16,937 bases of DNA from an uncultured Flavobacterium sp. (GTDB lineage: Bacteria; Bacteroidota; Bacteroidia; Flavobacteriales; Flavobacteriaceae), in the NCBI GenBank assembly GCA_946479395.1, contig CAMLFV010000036.1:1-16937 (forward strand), given 5' to 3'. The notes below the pieces were generated by a model. That model was given only the letters and a program-made list of their open reading frames with translations. It had not been told where the DNA came from and made no database searches. Every line of letters begins with the position of its first letter. The stretch's first letter is position 1. Positions 1-7,292 of this stretch are shown here, piece by piece. Made by a program: the position numbers and the translations under genes.

Positions 1-3000
1 TAGCATTTTTAATAGCATCGGTACTACCGTTTGCAAACCCTGATTTGTTAGGCCCCATAAAAATTGCGGCATACTTTCAAAGCTATATATTATTTGTAGT
101 TCCAAATACATTTTTTATAGGAGCCCTAATTTTTATGTTAGTTACCTTAACACGCAACCAATACATAGGTTTTATTTTTGTTATTATTTTGCTTATTGCC
201 CGTATTTTATTATCTAACTTAACAAATAATGTTGATGATAAATTTTTGGTATCGTTAATAGAACCTTATGGCAACGAAGCTTTAAGTTATGTTACAAAAT
301 ATTGGACGATTGACGAACAAAATACCTTAATGATTCCGTTAGACGATGTAATTATTTACAACCGTTTAATATGGATTGGTGTAGGTATTTTAGCCTTAGC
401 CGTTACTTATTTTTCATTTTCTTTTTCGCAATCACCAATATCTATCGGTAAAAAAAGAAAAGCAGAACGTATTACAAAAAACAATTTTGGTAGCATTGTA
501 AAAGTAAATTTACCAAAAGTTAGTTACAACTATTCGTTCGTATCGTACTTAAAAACGGCTTTTCGTTTATCTAAATTAGAGTTCCAAGCAATCATAAAAA
601 ACTGGATTTTTATTACCTTAATGGTTATAATAATGATCTGTATTATTGTTTCTGGTTACACTTTAGGACAAAGTTTAATGGGTACGCGTACGTTACCTGT
701 TACGTGGAAAGTTATTGAATTAATTAATGAATTTATTGGCTTTTTCTTACCAATTATCGTTTTCTTATTCTCGGGTATTTTACTGAACAATTCTGCATCG
801 TCTCGTATGAATTTATTGATTGATTCTACACCGGTACCTAATTGGAGTTTGTTTTTATCAAAATTTATTGCTTTAGTACAAATGGTTGCCTTGGTATTTT
901 TAATTACTATTTTATCAGGCATAATGATTCAGATTTACTATGGATATTACAATTTTGAAATTGGTCAGTACATAGCAAACTTTTTTGGATTTAAATTAAT
1001 ATCCTATACCGTTTTAATTCTGTTTGCTTTATTTATACAATCGTTTTTCAAAAATTACCTAATTGGTTTCTTTGTTATTTTAATAGCACAAATGCTTCCA
1101 ATGGGATTAAGTAAGTTAGGAATAGAACAAGCTGTTTTCAGTTTTAATTCAGATCCGGGTTACAGTTATTCAGATATGAATGGTTTTGGTATTGTACGCG
1201 GATATTTCTACTACAAACTGTATTGGCTGCTTTTTGGTTTTGTATTGTACGGTTTAACATTATTATTTTGGCGCAGAGGTATCATTTCAAGTGCAAAAGA
1301 ACGTTTACAAGTATTTGCAAAACGTTTTAAAATGCCAATTGCCGTTCCGTTAATTATTACAACTTTAGCATTTGTTGGTTTAGGATACGCTTTGTACTAT
1401 CAAGAAGTTAAGCTTGAACCTTACTACACTTCACAAGACATTGAAAAACAAAGAGTTGATTACGAAAAGAAATACAAGAAATTCGAAAAATATGCCCAGC
1501 CACGTATTGTTGATGTAAAGGTTAACATGGATATTTACCCGAACGAACGCAATTATAAAGCAGTTGTTAATTATGTTATGGTGAATAAATCTGATAAAGC
1601 GATTGATTCCTTATTCATTAATTACGGTAAAAATTTCGAAAGCATAAAATTCAATAAAGATTATCAATTGGTTAAAAATGATACGGTTATGGAATTTGAT
1701 ATTTATCGATTAAATCAACCTTTAAATCCGGGCGATTCGTTAAAAGTTGAAATGCTTGTTCAAAACCAATCAAATACTTGGTTACAAGATCGTTCGCCTA
1801 TCATGGAAAACGGAACGTTTATAAACAATAGTATTTTCCCGAGTTTTGGATATAACGATGGTGTTGAAATTCAAGATAACGATGTCCGTAAAAAATACAG
1901 CTTGGCTCCACGCGAACGTATGGCTGCGACAGATGATCCGGAAGCGCGTAAAAACACCTATATTTCAAACGAAGCCGATTGGATTACTTTTGAAACTACG
2001 GTAAGTACGGCAGGCGATCAAACAGCGATTGCTCCAGGATATCTTCAGAAAAAATGGCAAAAAGACGGCAGAAATTATTTCCATTACAAAATGGATCAGA
2101 AAATGTTGAATTTCTATGCTTTTAATTCGGCAAGATATGAAGTTAAAAAAGAAAAATGGAACAACCTGAATCTGGAAATTTACTATCATAAAGGTCACGA
2201 ATACAATTTGGATCGAATGATGGAAGCTTTGAAAAAATCGTTGGCTTATTACAGCGAAAATTTTGGCGAATACCAGCACAAACAAGCTCGTATCATTGAA
2301 TTCCCTAAAACCATGGGTACGTTTGCACAGGCTTTTGCCAACACCATGCCTTTTTCTGAAGCAATTGGTTTTATTGCCGATGTAGATGAAGACGATCCAA
2401 ACGGTGTTGATTATCCGTTCTCGGTTGTGTCACACGAAATGGCGCATCAATGGTGGGCGCATCAGGTTATTGGTGCCAATGTTAAAGGTGCAACTTTATT
2501 ATCCGAATCGTTATCGGAATACAGTTCGTTAAAAGTTTTAGAGAAAGAATACGGAAAATTCCAGATGCGTAAGTTCTTAAAAGATGCCTTAGACGGTTAT
2601 TTAAGAGGAAGAACATGGGAAGATAAAGAAGAAAATCCGTTAATGTATAACGAAAACCAGCAGTACATTCATTACAACAAAGGATCGTTGGTATTGTACG
2701 CCATGAGCGATTATTTGGGCGAAAAACGTTTTAATGATATATTGAAAGAATATGTTGCAAAAGTGAAGTTTCAAGATGCGCCTTATACCAATTCTATTGA
2801 GTTTGTCAATCATTTAAAAGCGAATACTCCGGCAAACTTACAGTATTTAATTACAGATATGTTTGAAACAATAACCTTGTATGACAATAAGGTGGATAAA
2901 GTTGAAGTAAAACCATTAAAAGATGGTAAGTATCAGGTTGATATTTCGTTCATTGTTTCTAAATACAGAACTTCTCCAAAAGGTACGCAGATTTATAATG

Positions 3001-3275
3001 ATGCAAAAGGAAATACTTTAACAGGAAAAGATGGTAAGAAAGAAGTAAAATCGTATCCTCTAAATGATTATGTTGAAGTGGGTGTTTTTGGCGAAAAAAC
3101 CATGAAAGGAAACCACGAATACGAAAATGAACTTTACAACAAAAAATACTTGATTAATAAGGTAAACAATAAAGTAAGTATCGTTGTTGATAAAAAACCC
3201 GTTGAAGTTGGTGTTGACCCATACAATAAGTTAATTGATAGAGATTCTAACGACAATAGAAAAAAGGTTAATTAA
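1..3275 (+). CDS. ABC-2-type permease fused to M1-family metallopeptidase domain (5' partial)
   Basis: The reading frame is open from base 3, so the true start lies left of the window; the TTG at 45 is internal. 1090 codons are visible. Roughly the first 465 residues are hydrophobic, with about ten membrane segments in two blocks separated by a basic loop, as in ABC-2 permeases. The rest is a soluble domain. It carries a zinc site with HEMAH at residues 811-815 (bases 2433-2447), a likely third ligand Glu835, and a Y-x-K-G motif with Tyr891, the usual M1 transition-state tyrosine. From family knowledge, proteins annotated 'ABC transporter permease/M1 family aminopeptidase' with this layout are common in flavobacteria and run to about 1200 residues, so about 110-140 residues are probably missing. 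The canonical GAMEN exopeptidase motif is not visible. Transport substrate and peptidase activity are unknown. An ATPase partner gene would be expected upstream, outside the window. Confidence 0.88.
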   Translation, partial: AFLIASVLPFANPDLLGPIKIAAYFQSYILFVVPNTFFIGALIFMLVTLTRNQYIGFIFVIILLIARILLSNLTNNVDDKFLVSLIEPYGNEALSYVTKYWTIDEQNTLMIPLDDVIIYNRLIWIGVGILALAVTYFSFSFSQSPISIGKKRKAERITKNNFGSIVKVNLPKVSYNYSFVSYLKTAFRLSKLEFQAIIKNWIFITLMVIIMICIIVSGYTLGQSLMGTRTLPVTWKVIELINEFIGFFLPIIVFLFSGILLNNSASSRMNLLIDSTPVPNWSLFLSKFIALVQMVALVFLITILSGIMIQIYYGYYNFEIGQYIANFFGFKLISYTVLILFALFIQSFFKNYLIGFFVILIAQMLPMGLSKLGIEQAVFSFNSDPGYSYSDMNGFGIVRGYFYYKLYWLLFGFVLYGLTLLFWRRGIISSAKERLQVFAKRFKMPIAVPLIITTLAFVGLGYALYYQEVKLEPYYTSQDIEKQRVDYEKKYKKFEKYAQPRIVDVKVNMDIYPNERNYKAVVNYVMVNKSDKAIDSLFINYGKNFESIKFNKDYQLVKNDTVMEFDIYRLNQPLNPGDSLKVEMLVQNQSNTWLQDRSPIMENGTFINNSIFPSFGYNDGVEIQDNDVRKKYSLAPRERMAATDDPEARKNTYISNEADWITFETTVSTAGDQTAIAPGYLQKKWQKDGRNYFHYKMDQKMLNFYAFNSARYEVKKEKWNNLNLEIYYHKGHEYNLDRMMEALKKSLAYYSENFGEYQHKQARIIEFPKTMGTFAQAFANTMPFSEAIGFIADVDEDDPNGVDYPFSVVSHEMAHQWWAHQVIGANVKGATLLSESLSEYSSLKVLEKEYGKFQMRKFLKDALDGYLRGRTWEDKEENPLMYNENQQYIHYNKGSLVLYAMSDYLGEKRFNDILKEYVAKVKFQDAPYTNSIEFVNHLKANTPANLQYLITDMFETITLYDNKVDKVEVKPLKDGKYQVDISFIVSKYRTSPKGTQIYNDAKGNTLTGKDGKKEVKSYPLNDYVEVGVFGEKTMKGNHEYENELYNKKYLINKVNNKVSIVVDKKPVEVGVDPYNKLIDRDSNDNRKKVN

Positions 3276-3280
3276 TAAAC

Positions 3281-3310
3281 AAGCTGTCTGTAAAAGGACA
3301 GCTTTTGTTT
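3281..3310 (+). terminator. Rho-independent terminator after the permease/peptidase gene
   Basis: A perfect 8-bp stem pairs AAGCTGTC (3281-3288) with GACAGCTT (3297-3304) around an 8-nt loop. It is followed by TTGTTTT and begins 6 bp after the stop codon. The T tract is interrupted by one G. Confidence 0.75.
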
Positions 3311-3320
3311 TCAATGATAC

Positions 3321-3351
3321 TTTGAAAATAAATAACTAAGTTGTAACTTTA
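3321..3351 (+). promoter_or_regulatory. Bacteroidota-type promoter for the 114-aa gene
   Basis: TTTG at 3321-3324 is followed, 19 bp later, by TAACTTTA at 3344-3351, which has one mismatch to the TAnnTTTG -7 consensus. The predicted transcript start near 3358 leaves a leader of about 24 nt before the ATG at 3382. Confidence 0.45.
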
Positions 3352-3381
3352 GAAAACCTAATTTTTAAACTTATTATAATT

Positions 3382-3726
3382 ATGATTAGAAACACAGAAA
3401 AAACACTTTCTGAAGTAATGAATATACTTAAAGATCGTGGTTATACCGAAGATTTTAATTTATTAGAAGTAAAAAAGTCATATATAAAAAATGGAAAACC
3501 CGTAGATATCAATGACCTAGTTATTGATAAAGTTTATCGTTTTTCAGGATCAAACGATGTGGGTGATGAAGCTATTCTATATGCAATGCACAATAGTAAA
3601 GATGGTGCAAAAGGTGTATTTGTTAATGGTTATGGATTATATGTCGATGAAGAGGCTACGGCAATCATTGATAAAATAACTTTTCAAGAAATTGATGATG
3701 AAGATTGGACTATTACCAATTTATAA
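3382..3726 (+). CDS. Small conserved protein of unknown function (often mislabelled phosphoribosylpyrophosphate synthetase)
   Basis: This acidic soluble protein of 114 residues has no signal peptide or membrane segment. It resembles a family of about 100-residue Bacteroidota proteins with the layout 'TLSEVMNxLKxRGYTEDFNL' at the N-terminus, then 'DKVYRFxG' and 'GVxVNxYGLY' in the second half. From memory, databases often label this family phosphoribosylpyrophosphate synthetase. The protein is far too short for that enzyme and lacks a PRPP-binding loop, so I do not adopt the name. It appears to be a single-gene unit, with its own promoter-like sequence upstream and a terminator hairpin immediately after it, convergent with the HAD gene. 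No function can be proposed from sequence or context. Confidence 0.8.
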   Translation: MIRNTEKTLSEVMNILKDRGYTEDFNLLEVKKSYIKNGKPVDINDLVIDKVYRFSGSNDVGDEAILYAMHNSKDGAKGVFVNGYGLYVDEEATAIIDKITFQEIDDEDWTITNL

Positions 3727-3744
3727 AAGTCGTTAATATATTTT

Positions 3745-3788
3745 AAAGCATCTACCTCAAATAATAAAATATCAAGGTAGATTCTTTT
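3745..3788. terminator. Bidirectional terminator between convergent genes
   Basis: ATCTACCT (3750-3757) pairs with AGGTAGAT (3775-3782). One mismatch further out, AAAG (3745-3748) pairs with CTTT (3784-3787). The loop is 17 nt, and A/T runs on both flanks would serve both the 114-aa gene and the HAD gene, which converge here. Confidence 0.6.
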
Positions 3789-4445
3789 CTATTTCAAATT
3801 CTTTATAAAATCGGCATTTACCTTAAAAAAGTCGTCAACTAAAACGCTGGCACCTTCTAAATTTTGCAGTTTTGAGTTTTCACTGTTGTATCCCAAACAA
3901 TAAATTCCGGCAGCACAAGCAGCTTTCACTCCATTTGTACTGTCTTCAATTACAATACACTCTTCAATTTTATTTTTAGATAACGAAGCCGCATGTATAA
4001 AAATCGTAGGATCGGGTTTTGACTTCACAAAATCCTCGCCACTTACTTTATGCGTAAAATAATCGTTCAAATTAAATCGATTAAAAACGCGGCTAATAGT
4101 ACTTTTAGAAGCCGATGATGCCAAAATCAATTCTACATCACTCGCATGTAGATCTTTAATCAAATTTTCAACTCCGGCAATCAGTTCCAAATCGGGTTTT
4201 GTATCAAAAGCATCATTAAAAAGAGAACGTTTTCTCTGTATTAAATCTTCTACTTCATGATCCAATCCAAACTGGTCTTTTATTTTTTGAAACACATTTC
4301 TTGTCGAATTTCCTGTAAAAGTGGCATATAATTCTTCCGAAACATCAATTCCTAATTCTTCAAAATGCTTAAAATAAGCGTACTTATGTACAGGTTCTGT
4401 ATCAACAATCACCCCGTCCATATCAAAAATAACGGTTTTAACCAT
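3789..4445 (-). CDS. HAD-superfamily hydrolase, beta-phosphoglucomutase-like
   Basis: This is a cytoplasmic 218-residue protein with all four HAD motifs. Motif I is FDMDGV with Asp8 and Asp10, motif II is LASS with Ser110, motif III is K-P-D-P at Lys143, and motif IV is IEDS with Glu167-Asp168. The region between motif I and II fits the helical cap of the PGM-like subfamily. His20 and Arg49 sit where beta-phosphoglucomutase has its cap-coupling His and phosphate-binding Arg. It could be a sugar-phosphate phosphatase or a phosphomutase; the substrate is not deducible. The frame stays open to a TTG at 4466, but that codon lies inside a promoter -7 box, so the ATG at 4445 is the start. No glycan-utilisation genes lie nearby to support a mutase role. 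Confidence 0.88.
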   Translation of the reverse strand: MVKTVIFDMDGVIVDTEPVHKYAYFKHFEELGIDVSEELYATFTGNSTRNVFQKIKDQFGLDHEVEDLIQRKRSLFNDAFDTKPDLELIAGVENLIKDLHASDVELILASSASKSTISRVFNRFNLNDYFTHKVSGEDFVKSKPDPTIFIHAASLSKNKIEECIVIEDSTNGVKAACAAGIYCLGYNSENSKLQNLEGASVLVDDFFKVNADFIKNLK

Positions 4446-4463
4446 AATTATCAAACGTTTATG

Positions 4464-4471
4464 CAAAGGTA
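4464..4471 (-). promoter_or_regulatory. -7 promoter box for the HAD gene
   Basis: On the minus strand the sequence reads TACCTTTG, a perfect match to TAnnTTTG, about 18 bp upstream of the ATG at 4445. The expected -33 region is only T-rich. The predicted leader is about 12 nt. Confidence 0.6.
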
Positions 4472-4495
4472 CGCAAAGCTATCGTAAAAAAAGTA

Positions 4496-4526
4496 TTTCA
4501 CAACCAACATATAAATTGTAACTTTG
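4496..4526 (+). promoter_or_regulatory. Promoter for the RsmB-type methyltransferase gene
   Basis: TAACTTTG at 4519-4526 matches the Bacteroidota -7 consensus perfectly. A weak TTTC -33 element sits at 4496-4499, 19 bp upstream. Transcription would start near 4533, about 15 nt before the ATG at 4548. Confidence 0.6.
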
Positions 4527-4547
4527 TAGGCTTATTTAAATAAAAGA

Positions 4548-5762
4548 ATGCGTTTACACAGAAATTTGGTTTTTGCAGTTATTGACTCTCTTTTAAGTAT
4601 ATTTAACGATGGTGAATATGCCGATAAAGAAGTTGCAAAAGCTTTAAAAAGAGATCCTCGCTGGGGTGCAAAAGACCGCAAGTTTGTTGCCGAAACTATA
4701 TACGAAATTGTTCGTTGGAAAAGGCTGTACACTGAAATTGCCGAAGTTAAAGATCCTTTTACCCGTGAAGATATTTGGCGAACCTTTGCCGTTTGGGCAG
4801 TTTTGCGCGGTATTACCCTACCCGATTGGAAATATTTTGAAAATACACCGGTTCGTAGAATCAAAGGAAAATTCGACGAGCTTTCTAAAATTAGAAAATA
4901 CCGTGAATCTATTCCTGATTGGATGGATGAATTGGGTGTGAAAGAATTAGGCGAAGAAGTTTGGACGAAGGAATTAGCTGCACAAAACCAGCAGGCAAAT
5001 GTTGTTTTAAGAGTTAATACATTGAAAACAACGAAACAGCAATTGCGTGCACAGTTAATGGATTTAGATATTGAAACAGAATTTCACGATAAATATCCAG
5101 ATGCTTTAATTTTGAAAGAACGCGCAAACGTTTTTATGACTCCGCTTTTTAAGGAAGGTTTTTTTGAAGTGCAAGATGCCTCTTCACAAAAAGTCGTTCC
5201 TTTATTAGATGTTCAGCCGGGAATGCGTGTTGTTGATACATGTGCAGGTGCAGGTGGAAAAACTTTGCATATTGCGGCTAAAATGGAAAATAAAGGGCAG
5301 ATTATTGCCATGGATTTATATGAAAGTAAACAAAAACAGTTAAAGATCCGTGCCAAGCGTAACGGAGTTTTTAATGTGGAATACCGCATTATAGATTCAA
5401 CCAAAGTAATAAAAAAATTACACGATAAGGCAGACCGTGTGTTAATTGATGCTCCTTGTTCGGGCTTGGGTGTTTTAAAACGTAATCCGGACAGTAAATG
5501 GAAGCTACAACCTGAGTTTATCGAAAATATAAAACAAACACAGCAAGAAGTTTTAGAAAATTATTCTAAAATGGTAAAAGTGGGCGGAAAATTGGTATAC
5601 GCAACCTGTTCTATTCTGCCATCGGAAAACGAAAAACAAATTAACCATTTCTTAAAAACCGATTTTGGTAAAAACTTTAAGTTTGTAACAGACGAAAAAG
5701 TATTGGCATCGCAATCTGGTTTCGATGGTTTCTACATGTGTTTAATGGAACGTATAAAATAA
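4548..5762 (+). CDS. rsmB: RsmB/NOP-family rRNA (cytosine-C5)-methyltransferase
   Basis: This 404-residue cytoplasmic enzyme is predicted to use S-adenosylmethionine to methylate C5 of a cytosine, most likely in 16S rRNA. Residues 1-140 form a helical region in the position of the NusB-like RNA-binding domain, though it is diverged. They are followed by the family signature VLRVNTLK (153-160) and DASSQ (210-214). The SAM-binding motif I is DTCAGAGGKT (230-239). Motif IV is DAPCSGLG with Cys304, and motif VI is YATCS with Cys354; in this family the TC cysteine is the nucleophile and the PC cysteine assists release. Both are present. The ATG at 4548 fits the promoter upstream. The next gene starts 7 bp after the stop and is probably co-transcribed. 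The family is certain; the exact target (C967, as in E. coli RsmB) is inferred. Confidence 0.9.
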   Translation: MRLHRNLVFAVIDSLLSIFNDGEYADKEVAKALKRDPRWGAKDRKFVAETIYEIVRWKRLYTEIAEVKDPFTREDIWRTFAVWAVLRGITLPDWKYFENTPVRRIKGKFDELSKIRKYRESIPDWMDELGVKELGEEVWTKELAAQNQQANVVLRVNTLKTTKQQLRAQLMDLDIETEFHDKYPDALILKERANVFMTPLFKEGFFEVQDASSQKVVPLLDVQPGMRVVDTCAGAGGKTLHIAAKMENKGQIIAMDLYESKQKQLKIRAKRNGVFNVEYRIIDSTKVIKKLHDKADRVLIDAPCSGLGVLKRNPDSKWKLQPEFIENIKQTQQEVLENYSKMVKVGGKLVYATCSILPSENEKQINHFLKTDFGKNFKFVTDEKVLASQSGFDGFYMCLMERIK

Positions 5763-5769
5763 TTTTATT

Positions 5770-6822
5770 ATGAAAAAAAATATCTTTTTATTTTTATCTT
5801 TTATTGCGTTTACGCAATTATTTGGGCAAACAATTCCGGCATACTATAGCAGTATTGATTTTACTTTAACAGGCGTACCTTTAAAAAATCAGTTAGCTAC
5901 TTTAATTACAAATACTCATACAAATGAGTTAACCTATGGTGAATTGTGGAATGCATTAAAAATAGTTGATGAAGATCCTGCAAATAATAGTAATGTAGCT
6001 CTTATATATGGTTGGCCAAATACAACTACCGGTCAACATGCCATAACAAGATCTAAAAACAGTAACGGTGGTAATAGTGGTGATTGGAACAGAGAGCATA
6101 CCTATGCAAAATCTTTAGGAACACCAAACTTACAAGAACAAGGTCCGGGAGCAGATGCCCATCATCTACGAGCAAGCGATGTGCAATGGAATAACAACCG
6201 AGGAAGCAAAAAATTTGCAGCAGGAAGTGGAAATTCTGGTAATGTAGGATCTAATTGGTATCCAGGTGATAATTGGAAAGGTGATGTAGCTAGAATGATG
6301 ATGTATATGTATGTAAGATATGGAACAAGATGCTTACCTGGAAATGTAGGTGTTGGTTCTACAGCAGGAACTCCAGATGGTATGATTGATTTATTTTTGC
6401 AATGGAATGTAGAAGATCCTGTTTCTCAAGTTGAAATTCAAAGAAATAATTATTTAGGAGGAAACGGAACATATGCCCAAGGAAATAGAAATCCATTCAT
6501 AGATAACCCTTATCTTGCAACTATAATTTGGGGAGGTACTCCAGCAGAAGATAAATGGGGATTATTAAGTACAAATAAAGCTGAATTGGTTGAGTTTAAC
6601 GTGTATCCTAATCCGGCACCAAAAAACACCATTTATATTTCCACTAAAGAAAGAATTGATTTAATTACTGTTTATAATTTAGAAGGAAAGTTAATTAAGA
6701 AAGTATCAAACCCTCAATTTAATGATGAAGTTTTCACTATTAATCATTTAAAAAGCGGAATTTATATTCTTAAACTAAAAAGTGGTAAGAAGTCAACTAC
6801 AAAGAAATTTATAGTTAAATAA
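5770..6822 (+). CDS. Secreted endonuclease I family nuclease with T9SS sorting domain
   Basis: This 350-residue protein has a signal peptide at residues 1-20 ending LFGQ. The catalytic domain of the EndA/NucM endonuclease I family follows at about 25-260. It shows W-N-R-E-H with His110 (the beta-beta-alpha-metal catalytic motif), DAHHLRASD from 129, NNNRGSKKF at 141-149, W-K-G-D-V-A-R-M (169-176) and NPFIDNPYL (241-249). Residues about 275-350 form a type A T9SS C-terminal domain: it opens with VYPNP at 278-282 and ends with a G-I-Y-I-L-K-L strand and a basic tail. From family knowledge such proteins cross the outer membrane through the type IX system and degrade extracellular DNA and RNA for nutrients or biofilm turnover. 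The gene lies 7 bp after the methyltransferase gene and ends at a strong terminator. Functional linkage between the two is not implied. Confidence 0.92.
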   Translation: MKKNIFLFLSFIAFTQLFGQTIPAYYSSIDFTLTGVPLKNQLATLITNTHTNELTYGELWNALKIVDEDPANNSNVALIYGWPNTTTGQHAITRSKNSNGGNSGDWNREHTYAKSLGTPNLQEQGPGADAHHLRASDVQWNNNRGSKKFAAGSGNSGNVGSNWYPGDNWKGDVARMMMYMYVRYGTRCLPGNVGVGSTAGTPDGMIDLFLQWNVEDPVSQVEIQRNNYLGGNGTYAQGNRNPFIDNPYLATIIWGGTPAEDKWGLLSTNKAELVEFNVYPNPAPKNTIYISTKERIDLITVYNLEGKLIKKVSNPQFNDEVFTINHLKSGIYILKLKSGKKSTTKKFIVK

Positions 6823-6852
6823 AAAACTCCGATCGGCTGATCGGAGTTTTTT
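6821..6852. terminator. Strong bidirectional terminator
   Basis: A 14-bp perfect stem pairs AAAAAACTCCGATC (6821-6834) with GATCGGAGTTTTTT (6839-6852) around the loop GGCT. It overlaps the last bases of the endonuclease stop codon and the stop codon of the convergent rhodanese-like gene, so it serves both. Confidence 0.92.
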
Positions 6853-7282
6853 AATTTATTGGATAACCTTTATCTATCCAATCTACTTTAATATTTTTAG
6901 GTATGTTTAAAAGTTTTGCGTTTTTATATCCTAAGTCCATCAACATTTTGAATGCTGGGCGAATATTTGGGCATTTATCAAACGGACAACAACCGCAATA
7001 CAAAACAACCTCTTTGTCTTTAGGAATCTTTTTTAAGTATTGTTTCAGCGTTTCTAAATTCTTAGTGTCTTTAGCTGCACCTGCATTGAAAGAACTCTTT
7101 ATAACAGCATCAGGACCAATGTTAATAACAAATGTACTCTTCATTTTATTCTGCCGAATTTTATCTGATAATACTTTTGTTTCCATTAACTGTTTCGGTG
7201 TCCAAACATCGGTAAAACTTTGAGCCGATATTCCGTTTAAAAATCCAAAAAACAATATAAACAATAAGACTACTTTTTTCAT
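6851..7282 (-). CDS. Secreted rhodanese-like protein with Cys-rich active-site loop
   Basis: The product from the ATG at 7282 has 143 residues. The frame extends upstream to 7372, but the extra 30 codons overlap the end of rho and precede a clean signal peptide (about residues 1-20, MKKVV...SAQ), so the shorter start is chosen. The mature part resembles a rhodanese domain: a V-V-L-Y-C strand-loop places Cys96 at the persulfide cysteine position, followed by a helix and a final V-D-W-I-D-K-G-Y-P-I strand typical of single-domain rhodaneses. The active loop reads C-G-C-C-P-F-D-K-C (96-104), with three cysteines beyond the catalytic one; a metal or disulfide role is possible. The gene starts 10 bp after the rho stop codon with no terminator between, so it is probably co-transcribed with rho. 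It probably acts in the periplasm; the sulfur donor and acceptor are unknown. Confidence 0.78.
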   Translation of the reverse strand: MKKVVLLFILFFGFLNGISAQSFTDVWTPKQLMETKVLSDKIRQNKMKSTFVINIGPDAVIKSSFNAGAAKDTKNLETLKQYLKKIPKDKEVVLYCGCCPFDKCPNIRPAFKMLMDLGYKNAKLLNIPKNIKVDWIDKGYPIN

Positions 7283-7292
7283 ATTGATAAAA

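Noticed and set aside
45..47. TTG at 45 as the start of the permease/peptidase gene
   Set aside because: The same frame is open to the window edge and encodes hydrophobic sequence continuous with the first membrane segment, so the gene is truncated by the window.
4446..4466. TTG start extending the HAD protein by seven residues
   Set aside because: The TTG lies within a perfect -7 promoter box, so it would not be in the transcript; the ATG at 4445 also matches the family's usual N-terminus.
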